Assembly (NCBI GenBank): GCA_015179025.1
Contig: WHUX01000059.1
Span: forward strand, 1-64,000
Reading direction: 5' to 3'
DNA length: 64,000 bases
From: Terfezia claveryi
Taxonomy: Eukaryota; Ascomycota; Pezizomycetes; Pezizales; Pezizaceae
Shown: piece by piece, positions 32,778 to 44,841 of the stretch
How positions within the stretch are numbered: the stretch's first letter is position 1
How the letters are laid out: every line of letters starts with the position of its first letter
Program-made: the position numbers and the translations under genes
The notes under the pieces: model-generated
Database searches by the model: none
Told to the model about the DNA's origin: nothing
What the model saw: the letters and a program-made list of their open reading frames with translations, nothing else

Positions 32778-35700
32778 ATGGCTCCCTCAATGGGTATATT
32801 CTCCCGTCGCAAGAATCATGAAGGTAAAGCAATGCGGTATCTCCTCTCAGCTACTCCTTCGAACGAGTCTCCCGAATCCTCAAACCGATCCATCTCAGAG
32901 GTAGACAGTTCAGACTCTGTACTCAATTCACGCTTCATCATAGCCCCCCACTACGTTGCTCCGAAATCTATCGTCGAAGGCAATTATGGAGGAGGAGGAG
33001 GAGAAGAAGGAGGAGCTTTTGGCCTTGTACATGCACCGGCATTGTCCCGGTCGAGGAATACTGCTACCACTCCAACACCAGAACAATCTTTCACCTGGAT
33101 GGCAATGAACCCCGGGATACCTTATTATAGTCCTAGGCTAGAGTCGTCAAAGCCGGATACATCATTTTCGAAAGGCAAGAAGGTCAATAGGTCAAAATCA
33201 GAATCTACATATAAACTATTCAAAGGGCTCAAGGGAGATAACCTGCATTCTAGGAAGAGTGCAGTTCCGGTATTGGCAACTGTTCATAGCCAATCTCAAC
33301 TTAATGATTTCGAGTCACCGCCTATGCCCCCTAGGAAGAATCGGACACCAACGAGACCTCCTGGAACACCACCAAACTGGGCACTGGATATCCCCGTTTC
33401 ACTATCCCCGGGGGTGGGCGTATTACCAAATGACCTTCCCGAGCCTCTGAGGCAATTTTCCACCAATTCATCCCCAGCGGGTTCTCCAAAGTCAGCGTCG
33501 TTCTCCTACTCACCATATTTAGAGGGCCTAGGAAGTAACTCGACTTCCCAATTACTGTTGACTCCACCCATATCCCCGGAAAGCAGTATGAGAACCCAGA
33601 ACCTAGAAAATATAGCACCATTTGGCATACTGAACCAGAGTTTTGGGGACCTCCCTATGAGTATGCATGGAAATGGGGCCCCTTCAGTCGCACCAATTAA
33701 TGTTAGGAAGAAGAAGACTGAGAGTGACCTGATAATGGAGATTGCCTCTCTAAAAAAGGTATATAGAGCCCCAATATCGCCCTCATATGTTTTGGCTAAC
33801 AAATTGGAACTAGTCTCTAATCATGAAAAACGAAATAATACACAAACTAGACCCCAATTTCCAGCCTGATAGTTCAATACAAAACACAGACCTCGAGCGC
33901 ATGAACCAAGCCCTCATACACCGTGTCCGTGACCTCGAGCAAAATAATAACGAGCGGGAAGAAAGCCTGTCCCGACAAGTATCCAAATTCCAAGCTCTAC
34001 AGCAAAGCCACCATGCCCTCGTCGAGACTGTGCGAATCAGCTATGATGCTGAGATAACGAGCTTGAAACAGAGCATGCAATCCATGGATAATGCCAAGCG
34101 TATGAGCATACCTGACACCGAGGAACTAACACGTCTTCGGAAGCGCGAGAAGGAGCTGGTGATGGTCGTGAAGGAGAGAGGTGAGGAGTTGGAGGTTGCA
34201 AGCAAGGATATGAATGAGCTACGGGAAAAGCTGGGACTAGTTGAGAAACTTGTTGCTCGGAAAGAGGGAGAGTTGGAGGTTGCTGAACGAAGAGTTAAGA
34301 GGATGAGTGAGCAGTCTCCGATAGTTGGGAGATCGGAATTGAGGAGTAGCGAGGAGGAGGATGTGGAGATGGCAAAGAGGTTGGATGAAGAGATTAGGCT
34401 CAGGGAATCTGCGGAACGGGAGCTGGACGAGGCGGTAGTCAAGTATAAATCTGATCTTGAGGAGGCGTTGGCGGCAGAGAGGGAGAAAGCGCGGGAGGAG
34501 CGGCAGAGGGCTCTCGACAAGGAGAAAAGTAAACGGGAACAATATAGAACCCAAATATGGAAAGAGCTTGAGGAAATTCTCCAAAAGGAAGAGGAGAAAC
34601 GAGATAAAGCCGTTGCCTTTGCTCAAGAAGAATTAAAATTACGCGCAGAGCAAGAGGAGAAACGAAGAGCGGAGCTGGCGGCAGGATTCTATGCCAAATT
34701 CACTGAACTGGAGCAAGCCCGAAAGGCCGACTTGGATAACTTCAAGTCTCGGATGGGGGTTAAGAAGGAAGCTGAGCAGGCTTTGACTAGGCAGAACCAT
34801 GAATTGCAACCTCGTAATGCAGAGTTACAGAGTTTGTTAGATAGGGATAAAGATGCAATTGAGTCTCTGGAGGACAGCCATGAGTATATCATGTGCATCG
34901 CAAAGGGCAGAAACAAGCATCTAGGGGAGGAAAAGAAACGAGACAAAGATCTCGGAGAGTCTGCAGGACTCATGGCGAGTCTGTCAATATACCAACAGTT
35001 GACGAATATACCCAGTATCGGCTCGCAGTTGGCCGAGGAAGTGACACAACTGAAGCAGCAATTGTCGGATAGAGATGCTAAGGTTGAGGTGTTGACTACG
35101 GAACTTGACGTATGGAAAGCGGAGCTGAAACGGTGGATGAGGGGTGGAAGAAGTTGGATGCGGAAGCGAAAGTAATTCAGGAGGTATTAGGGGAAAAGGA
35201 AAAGAGAGTTAGGGAGTTGGAGGGGGAGAATAAGAGGATAGGGGAGACGTTGGAGATGTATAGGAAGGAGTTTGGTAAGTTGACGCGGAGAGCGTCGGTT
35301 GCGTTAGAGAGGGCTGCAGGGGATAGGGAGGCGGGCTTAGAGGATCATGGGGAGGATGGGCTTATTATCATCAAGGCGGAGGTGTTGAGGGATCTTGCAG
35401 GCCATCCCGTACCCGAGGATACTAATAATAAAGAGGATGCTAGCCCACTGAATTTACTAGAGCAGCTCTCGCAATCTCAATCTTCCCTAGCTGAAGCGAA
35501 TAACGAAATTCGGCTCTATAAGCTCGACGGCAAAGGATACCGCAAAGATGTCCGCCGGAGGGACGCACAAATCGCCCACCTCAACAAGAAAATCACAGAA
35601 CTAGAGTCTACCCTCCACAAAAAGTCCCTAGAAATTGCGGCTCTCCAAGACGAGCTGAATCTCGAGCGGCGTCTCCCGCAGCCTCAATCCTCAAAGCTAG

Positions 35701-36776
35701 ACGTCCACCTCCTTGCAGGAAAGATTAGCTCTGTGAAAGACGAGAATCTTAAGTTAAAGCAGCAGGTGAGGATGCAAGAAGATAAGTTGACACAAGGGCA
35801 GGAAGAGCGGGAAAGGCTGAGAAAGATGTTGGAGCAGTATACTGAGCAGCAGGGGCTGGTGATTGCGGATTTAGAGGTTAAGGTGGAGAGGTTGAAGGGG
35901 GAGAAGAAGCAAGTTGAACACAGGGCTAGAAAGACAATGGTGGCATTACCACTGCCTATACTTCCCGAGGGAGAGGGCTCCGCGGAGAGTGTGGTGAAGG
36001 CGGTGACGCCCCCTTTGGAGGGGCCCGGGTCATCATCTTCTGTGACTGCGGCAAAACCGAAAAGGAGGAATTCACACTCGAGGGCGTTTTCTGGGGGAAG
36101 GGCGCATTCAAGGGCGAGTAGTATGGATAGAGGGTATGCGCTTTCACCGATTATTACCAATATCCCCCCTCCTCAGTTTCCGTCACCGACTACCCCGCTC
36201 CCACCGGTCCCGCCAAAGTCGCCCATGTTCTTGCCCCAGAGAATCTCAAGCACGACTCATCCCCGTCCAGGGACGGCGTCAAGTGATGAGGGTTTCTTTA
36301 TAACGCCACCGCTTGGGCTAGGTGTTGGTACACTTATGCAAGGGAGTCCAGGACTATCGACACAGCCGAGGAGAAAGAAGGTTCCTGAGAAAGCTGATAG
36401 TGCTGGTCCGGAGGGGAGGATGTTGAACACACCGAGGGCGCACGGGGTTGTAGCGGTTAGGGAGTCTCCTCAGGGTTTGATTAGGGGAGGTGGAACCCTG
36501 AAGAGGGAGAGTATCGAAGGGAAGGAGTTGCCGAAGTTGCCGGAGGAGGCGGGCGAGGTGCATGGGGAGACCGGGAGGGTAATGTCTCCACTTGGTATTG
36601 GCGCGGGGGTGGTAGGGAGAGCGAATAAGAGGGTGCCGTTGAGTGCGGTGGTGATGCCAAGGGAGGAGAGGAAGATTAGGGAGATGTATGCGAATGCGGG
36701 TGCGGGTGGAGGGGTGAGTGATTGTGGGAAAGGAGGGGAAAGGGATAAGGAGGGGTGTGAGGTGGTGTTTTGGTGA
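32778..36776 (+). CDS. large coiled-coil protein, function unknown (frame broken once)
   Basis: The ATG at 32778 begins MAPSMGIFSRRKNHEG. Exon 1 is 32778-33758 and exon 2 is 33814-36776. The 55-bp intron runs from GTATAT to AACTAG with a GGCTAAC branch site and joins in phase. The first 330 residues are Ser/Pro-rich and disordered. Residues about 340-870 form long heptad-like coiled coils (RMNQALIHRVRDLEQNNNER, LRKREKELVMVVKERGEELE). The last 350 residues are Pro/Ser/Gly-rich with basic patches (KPKRRNSHSRAFSGGRAHSR). One base appears to be missing near 35131, after AELKR; adding it gives 3945 nt, 1314 residues. The layout suits a cytoskeletal or cell-end scaffold, but no family is identified. 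Confidence 0.75.
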
Positions 36777-37628
36777 TTGCGGAGGTTGTAATCTTATATT
36801 GGTATTTTATTTCTTTTTTTCTTTTCTTCGTTATTGGTGTTTTTGCTTTCCTTTCAGGTTTGTTTGTCTGTATAGGCCTTTTGTGGTTTGGATAGATTGC
36901 TTAAATTCCTGGTTTCATGAAGTTTGTTCTGCGTGGGGGGGACCTGGTTAGGCTAGGTTACCCTGAATAGTTTCCTGGATTTCTCTACATAGCAGAATTC
37001 TTTTGGGTTTGGTTGTCTAGGTATATGATTGACCGACTTGAACACAGAGAGAGTGTTACTTGACCTAAGGGTAAATTTTCTGGGAGAAGTAGACTGAGAC
37101 GATGGTATACCTCTAATGCCTCATCACTAGAGAGACTAAGTATACAGTAAGTAGCATATATAAACATCGGTGCTTGCATTCGGTTTATATTCTGCCAGAA
37201 ACGGGGAGATGTGGAGAGTACAGATTCCCGATATTTCACATTTCCTCTTCCTTACAGCGATGAGATTCACCAATATCCTTCACACCCTTCCCCTCTCTAA
37301 ATTCCATGTACATAGCTCGTGCGGGCAGTAATCCACATGGGCTTCTGGGTGGCTTGCCATATTGCCTTGAGGGGTGGTTTGTGTTCAAATATCCGTTCTA
37401 AAAAGGGTAACTGAATTGCTTGGCTGCTCCACAGGAGATATGCTACATTTGGATATCTCCCTCTGTTATTATCCCCCACCTCGTTCACCTCTATTGAGAA
37501 GTACATGTGTTATCACACGTAATTACATCATCTACTACACCATCTACTTGCTTTATTGAGAAGTACATATGTCTTCACAGGCATACGTAACTACAACAGG
37601 TACATACGTAATACCTATTGTCCTTCAT
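36777..37628. other. intergenic 3' region
   Basis: T-rich sequence follows the coiled-coil gene (about 36797-36850), a likely 3' UTR. I see nothing else supported before the gypsy shard. Confidence 0.35.
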
Positions 37629-37870
37629 GGCACATTTCGAGTACAATGTGATACCCTTCAGATTTGACCAATGCCCCTAGTCCCTTTCAACATTTCATTA
37701 ATGATATCTTGTGGGACTTCTTGGATGTATTCTACATGGCTTACCTAGACAACATCCTGATATTTTCAGACTCTCCGGCGGAGCATAAGGTGCATGTGCT
37801 GAACTGCCTGCTTCCACCACAAAAAGACGGCAATCAAACTCCCCGAGCTCAATGCATGCATAGCTCATGA
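37629..37870 (+). pseudogene. Ty3/gypsy reverse transcriptase shard
   Basis: About 80 codons read [20 protein letters not shown] then [17 protein letters not shown], matching the RT block around the active site (YLDN where YxDD is expected). The preceding FEYNVIPF is out of frame by one. It is less decayed than the gypsy copy at 1600-4913 and differs in sequence, so it belongs to another family. It lies between two convergent genes, with no LTR seen. Confidence 0.8.
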
Positions 37871-38134
37871 GTGCCTAAGTCATGTGAATAAAATTATCGT
37901 AGAATGCAATGCAATGGGCTTCCTTGCTGCAGGCCAGAGGGGGAAAAAAAAAATCATACTAAATTGAGGAAGAATTCTTCCGATTAACCCTCTATAATAC
38001 GTACGCCCAATCCTCATAGTCATCACGAAAAAAGCCAATATATGCATCCCTTAAACCTTCCGAATCCGTACCAGCCTACCCTTAATTAAACGCCGTCCAC
38101 ACTGCCGCCCTTAACCTATCCACCGTTTCTCCAC

Positions 38135-41100
38135 CTAACCATAACCCCTCCCCTCCCCTAGTCTCTCAACAAAAGCAAAGACCAACCTCACATTCCTCAA
38201 TCTGTCCTTACTCCACCCTACCTCCATCGCCTTCTCTAATACTAATTTAACATCCACAACTGTACTCTCCAACGCAATTTGCGTTATGGCGCCTGCATCT
38301 GGTGGTAACAGTAATGCCCGCTCACTCCTATCTAGGCTCGAGAAACATCCGAGCCCCATTAGCCACTCTAGCGTAGCGTTTGCTGTTGTGGAAGTGATGG
38401 AAATTGTGCTGTTCGTTGCTTCGCTCGCCTCTTCCAGTGCTTGGAGAGTGGCTTGGAATACTGTTGAGGTCGATGCGTATGCGGACCTCTTGTGGACATA
38501 TATAGTCTGAGATTTTTCAAACGCAGACACATGGTCGGGGTTATTGGCAAAATCAAGGACGATGGTCCAGTGTTGTGGGCTTGCGGTTGAAACGGTTTTG
38601 ATGAGATTGAGTTCAGGGAGGAGGCAGGGAGCTGTTCTTGTGAGTGTCTGTCCACACTTCATGGTAATTGAGATTGGGATACTGGTTGGCCTATGGGTTT
38701 CTACATCCCGAGGAACGAGACACCGAGCCTCTGCTGCAAGCACCCAGAAGTGCCGGAAGGCCTGCAGATGTGATTTATTGTCGAGAACATTATTAGGAAA
38801 CAGGGGATAAAATGCACAGAGTAACGATGCCACAGAAATATTTGAGGTACCGAAAGTGTAGCTACCGCTGCTGAGGAACAGAACACCGATGGCGAGATGT
38901 GCAGCGAGGTGACTGCCGTATGGGATATCAGGTTCCGTACGTCCATGCAACTGCCGAAGGCGCCTGAAGACCGTGAGATCCCCACTGCCTGCCATGACAC
39001 TTGACGCTGAGAGGGCAAGAAGATCCTGGCAGTTGCGCACTGTAGCCTTTGTAAGTCGCATATCATGGTTAAGTGCTGTAAATTCCAAGTCAGCTACCCT
39101 CATAAAATTAGAAAGTATAGCCATCATGACATACCTGGGATGTTACAGAGCCGTATGAACTGATCCAAATAGTGCAATAATAAATCCTTCACTGTAAAAT
39201 CGCCCGATCCAGAAAATCTCAATGCGATACTGAAGCACAGGCCGCCAATAACATTGAAAAATGGAAGGTCCTCACTATCCAGAGTCTTGATTTCTGTCAA
39301 CTTGTACCTGCTCCTCATAAATGGTCTGAGGCTCCTCTCAATCCACCCAAAGCTGCCTTCGACATTATCCCACATGATGAGATGTTTTGTCACTGTCCTC
39401 AGAAGGAATATATCAGGTCGAACGTAGTCACACAAGTGAGGGGTGTCTGGCACATCGACCTTTTTCGCCAGTGACTCGTCGTTTGATTTCATAAACATAA
39501 GGGCAAGAGCAACAGTAGCTCCAGCTGTGGCTTTGTCCAGTTCATGCACATACTGCACTTTCTTGCTTCCCACCGCAATTTTAAGTAAGCGTTCAAGCAA
39601 GTGCATGTCATGAAGGCCTTTGAGATCACGACCATGCCCAAGGTTGATATACCCAAGTGCAAATCCAGCAGCGAGCCTATACCCTTCATCACGAAGGCTA
39701 TCTGTGGGTACGCATGAGTCATTCCGGGTATCAATGTACTCAATCTCAGAAAGCATAACCTCGCTCATCCGCCTGTGCTGGGTATTGCAGTATAACAGGC
39801 CAACACCCATGACACCTGCTGTTTGAGTAAGCGAGGAAAGGTTGAGCTCTGCTGACCCAATTGGTAACAATCGCATGACATGAATTGAGAGCAGCCTGGT
39901 GATTGTTGTGTCCATCGTGCCCATATATGACGCAGATAATCCCAAAAGCAGACCTATAGAAGTCATGGTATGCTTGGGGGTTAGATAGTTGAAGGCATGC
40001 CACTTTGCGATAGACTTCAAATGCCCATTCAAACCCAATGCCAACAGGAACCCTGCGTGGCGATTGCTAAGCTCGGGCGGCTTGTTAAAAACAATCCACG
40101 AAGTATCAATCTCTTTCGCCTCCTTAGATATACTTAAGCCCGATGCCACACCTGCGTGGAAGAAAGCCCAGCACACTTTCTCTTCCGTGAACGCGGTCTT
40201 ATCCGCAGAGACGGTTGTATTTGTTGGTTTCATCAGGCAGCTCAAGTTGAAGCCCGCTATTGGGAACTTTTCTGTCAATAAGGGAATCCTTGAGCTAAAG
40301 AATAATAGCCCGCGCCCAGGTGGAACTGCCAGGGTCCTCAGAGCAACATGCTGAGCAAGCTCTTTCTGAGCATCCAAGGTCTCATGCTCCGACCAGCCAG
40401 GGTCTGGCACGCATCTTGCAACTGCAGGCTTATTGGACTGTAGGAGTTTGGTAGCCTCTTGGACCCTCCTGTCTTCACGGAATATCAATCTAGTGATTGC
40501 ATGGCGATCAAACTCTGCTGAGCCATCATACGATCCAATGGCCTCGGTGTCAAAAGTGGTGTTACATATCGTATGAACATCCCTAGTCGCTTCATGGGAC
40601 GGAGCCTGTCAATATGTCAGTACAACTCCCACGGAGTTTAATAAGAGGAAGGCTTACAGTTTGCCATTTAGAGAATTCTTTCCGCATCTTACCAGGTGCT
40701 AGTAGCATCTTTATATCCGTGCGTGATACCAAATCTAACGCATGGGGCCCCCAGGTTGTCGGAGGCTGCTCCTGACATCTCGCAACCGCCTCTCGCAATG
40801 GCAGAGCAACCCCTTCTGGTAGTCTCTCGAGAGTTGCTGCGGTCATTTTCTTCTTTACCATTAATGCAACTACATCGTTATGCGATTTACCTGGTGTTGT
40901 CAGAGTTGCATAAAGCTCGGTTATCGTCTTAACTCGCGGGGTGAGCTTTGCGTAGATAGGTTTTGTGAGGTTGATTGATGGAGCTCCATTGGGGTTTCCA
41001 AGGTGAGGAGGTGGTGTATAAGAGTTTCGATGTCTGGAGCCGGCGATGGGGGAAGAAGGAGTTGGGGTGACGATATCTTGTAAGGAAAGGAATGCCGAGG

Positions 41101-44100
41101 TGCATTTACCCTGCAAGGAGCTTATTAACCACTCATAGATCGACGGAGGAGGATATGGTTCTGAAGAGACAGCATTTGGTGAAATTTTAGCTTGGAATTG
41201 TCAGTCGTCAGTGTTTCGAAGTTAGGTTCATATGGAGCTTCCTTACACTCATCAAAGGCCCAATCCTCTACTTCCACATCCTCTAAGCTGTATGCATCAA
41301 TCCAACTTCGCCATCCCAACCATTTTGCCAGCTGTGCCAACAGGGGTGTCATTCGGCGGACTGGCATTTCCATCGTAATATCCATCTTTAGTTCCTCCCT
41401 GACCAGATGTAATGTAATAAGTACAAGTGTCAATCCAATCTTTTTCAGCTCAGGATCCTTATTACCGGATGGCAAATGCTCTTGTAGTTTTTTGCCAGTC
41501 TTAGAAGCAATGAACTTCCTTGCTTGTGCAATGGAATCTGTAATAAGGGTATTCTTCTTTCTCACACCTCCAGAGTCACCGAAGATTTTGGACTTGCCTG
41601 GGGATGGCGAAAATGATGACAGTGGCTGCTGAGACTTCCTCAGCTCATTCTCTTCTTGTTCCTCTACCATCCACCCCCAGGCTGGAGTCCGAAGGTACTC
41701 AGGTCCAGGTCCCCATTCCCCTTCATCATTCAACATCTCTTCCCATTCCAAACTAGCTACCATACTCGCACTGCGGGAGAATGTTCGTCCCTTCTTAGGC
41801 TTTTCACGGGGCTTCTCAGGAACGTAGGGAACACCCAAACTGAGGACCGTAATTACAAAGGCTCTCCATTCATCGAGGCTCTGGAGTGTTTCTTCACCCA
41901 CGGATGCTGTAGACTCTCTCCGTCTTGAGAACTTATCCTCTTCGACGCCCAGGCCGGATCTTGATATTTCCATCCATGCAACACCAATGGCCTCTCCGGA
42001 GCGGATGCCCAACATCGCAGCCATGACAATCTTCACTGCCTCAAGCGTCAGTTTCACGACCGCTTCCCTAGGGGCTAATTGGATCCCAATTCGATGTCCA
42101 ATCTTGTTCTCATCCACCACACTCACTTTTCCCCCTTCTTCAGCATAATCAAGAGCGAGGTATTTTTCCGGACTTGTACTAAGAGTACGGGTAAACCCTC
42201 CTTTCTTTTTTTTAAGAGAGCCACCTACAAGATTGGGACTCCACCGAGCAAGTGTCGTCGGCAGCACCAATGGGATGGCTGGGGACCATGGTGAATATAT
42301 GATCAATTCGCCAGTTGTTTTTAAGATTAAAATCCTAGACACACCGCCATCAGATATTTTTACTGCATCTGCCACATTTTGGTGGTGGAAAACATCTGAT
42401 GTTAAGGGAGTGTACATCTTCGCATCTGCTTGCCCGGAACTCATACGTTTTGAGAAAGAGGCCGCAGAGGTGAAGGCGTGTGGAGAGGTAACCACAGTGT
42501 GTGCTCGCATGGCAAAGGTCAGTTGAAGGAGAGAGTCGTCATTTTTGTTAAATATACATAATACGACTTTCTGGTCACTGTGTCCAAATGCATTCGATTC
42601 CCTAGCAAGTACCGTGGACGGTGCAAGCAGAGTAAAAACTTTAGGCATGTTTGCGATCTCATTCCCAGGCACACCAGCGCCTCTATCCGCAATTCCCGTA
42701 TCGATAGTCTTAGGATTGATTTGATAGGCGAAACTCTCGAGTTTGGTAAACAGAAGCTCGTTTCTGAGCCTATTACCATCATTCAACCCCATATTGCCAA
42801 ATCCTAGGCCTAATCCTGCCATATTCAAATCATTCAACAAATCATCAACAGGAGGCTCTTCATTCACTGACGACCTGTCATTTTGTTGAAAGGAGGATCC
42901 TGCAGAGGCCATATCGCTAAATGCAAGTCTGTCCACATTCTGCGATAAATCTGATCTTGCCACAAGGGAAGACACGCGCCGACTCGTCCTCCTTGTTGGT
43001 TTATCCTCAAATTCTGCTGCTAGATCTTCCGAGGCTTGTGAGGAGGAAGCCAAAGATGCGGCTAGAGGAATTGCCCCAGGCCCAGCCCCTGCGATTGGAG
43101 TGGTAGCCCCTGTTGTAGGCCCGAATGATGACCTTCGCCTTGCAGTAGCAATTCCGGATGAAGATCTCCTGTGAGTACTGCTCGGTGTCTCCTGGGGTAT
43201 GTACCGAACAAACCATATTGTGAGCTCTGCTTTCTTTACGTTCCGGGTGACTGAAAATATGACATCAGAGGACAGAAAATTTTTTGAGCCTGTGGGATCA
43301 AGAGTATGCGGTGACAAGTTAAGCTCCGAATTAGGAGAGATAAATATGAGCTCCTCATTTGGGTCTATGACAGAACCGTTACTGGTGATAGCCATGCCTA
43401 AGTCCGCCAGTGGGTCTGTTAAGGAATACAAGCGGGGGAAATCCGGTCGGGCAGAGGGTAAGAAATTGAGGACAGAGGCTGACCCAAAGCTTGACGCTTG
43501 GGAGAAAGTATCATTTGGTGATGAGCCTAGAGGCGATGACTTTATCTGTAACATGAGACCCCGAGGGGACGGCATAGCATGTTGAATCTCAAAGGGGATA
43601 TGAATAACATATGATTTTCCTGAAAGAAAATATACATGTGCCTGGGTTTTGAGAAAAACCACTAGTGCTCTCGCACGGCCTTGAGGAGTAGGATCCTCCT
43701 CTTCCTCTGTAGCCAATGCACAAATCCCACCTGACATTTGCTGTGCATAGGATTTCGTTTGTGGAAAATTTCCAAGTTGAGTTGCATATGTTCGAGACTT
43801 GGAATTCCATGTAGATATCCTCTTCTTCGCTGACCCAACTCCATGCCGGCCGTCCACATCGTTATCCTCCTTTTTCCGCTTCACTCCCTCTCCGGGGCCA
43901 CCTTGATAAGTTGAGCGCTCAGGATTTTCGGTGTCTTCTCGTGGTAGAGGTGCATCTGCGGGGTCGTCTGATGGGAACCATGTGAGGACTGCTTGTATAA
44001 CTGGTTGCTTCTCCACCTCAAAGCGGAACACACGTCGGATAACTCCTCCTTGCGACCAAATCACGGCAGTGCTAGTAACCAGCAACTCTTCGTTAGGCAG

Positions 44101-44220
44101 AAACGGTGTAGTTGTCCATGAATATGCACTGGGATGTACTGGGTCGACTAAGAGGTTCTCAGAGAGACAGTACGGCAATGCTGCGGGAGTGTGAATGCCG
44201 AGGGAGGTGATTCGGGACAT
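38135..44220 (-). CDS. apc1: anaphase-promoting complex subunit 1 (APC1/BimE/Cut4)
   Basis: Exons are 44220-41247, 41160-40658, 40605-39135 and 39093-38135 (total 5907 nt, 1968 residues). Introns of 52 bp (GTAAGC...GACAG) and 41 bp (GTATGT...GGTAG) are clear. The N-terminal half (MSRITSLGIHTPAALPYCLS, then FRFEVEKQPVIQAVLTWF) fits the WD40 part of APC1. The C-terminal half has the proteasome/cyclosome repeats, for example HAGFLLALGLNGHLKSIAKW, MTSIGLLLGLSASYMGTMDT, YRLAAGFALGYINLGHGRD and LEFTALNHDMRLTKATVRN. APC1 is the main scaffold of the nuclear ubiquitin ligase that triggers anaphase and mitotic exit. The first intron (41161-41246, GTAAGG...CTCTTCAG) keeps phase but creates TAA at the junction, so one base is probably wrong there. 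Confidence 0.93.
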
Positions 44221-44841
44221 TTCTCGAGTCTGAACCGAACTGACACTCCGAAGAGAGGGGAGAAGCCGGCCAGTGGATGGGAGGACTGCTAATATTAGAT
44301 GTGATGTGGCATAGACGCTGCAGGGGTGTTACAGATTTCGGGGGACCGTTGAATTCAGCAACCCGGATACCGGTACCAGGGACACGCGAGCGCCATGTGC
44401 AGGTTGTTCGCGCTGCACGAGTACTGAAGAGTCTGGTTGGAACCGTACTGGTATCTACCTTGCCCTGAGTAAACAACAGTACCTAGGTACCTATCTACTC
44501 CTCTGCCCGAGTAACTGCTCAAGTGAACCTCTGAAAATACAATGTAATATACCGGTACTTTATTATATTATTATATTATACAAAGGTGCCATTTTTGCTG
44601 AGGCGGCTGATCTTGAGAACTTACATATGCCATAGTATATACATACCTCTGTAGAACCGCGTCCAAATTTCGGCGCTAAACCCAAGGCTGACCGTCAAAA
44701 TATTCCGTGTAAACAACAGTCCGTCACTTCGAGACAATCCTCGCTTCTTAGAATCGGAACGCCTTATACCTCGCTACTTAACCTACAAACCCAACAACAT
44801 CGGCCACGCCCGATAAGCTGCCAATAGCCTCTTCACCTGTC
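44221..44841. promoter_or_regulatory. divergent promoter with two GTAAACAACAGT forkhead-like sites
   Basis: This 621-bp interval separates the APC1 start (minus) from the WD40 gene start (plus). The identical 12-mer GTAAACAACAGT occurs at 44469-44480 and 44709-44720. It contains GTAAACA, the core bound by forkhead factors in yeasts. An AT-only run (TTATTATATTATTATATTAT) is at about 44561-44580. Confidence 0.5.

Noticed and set aside
35684..36160. 158-codon minus-strand frame
   Set aside because: It is antisense to the coiled-coil gene and has no motif.
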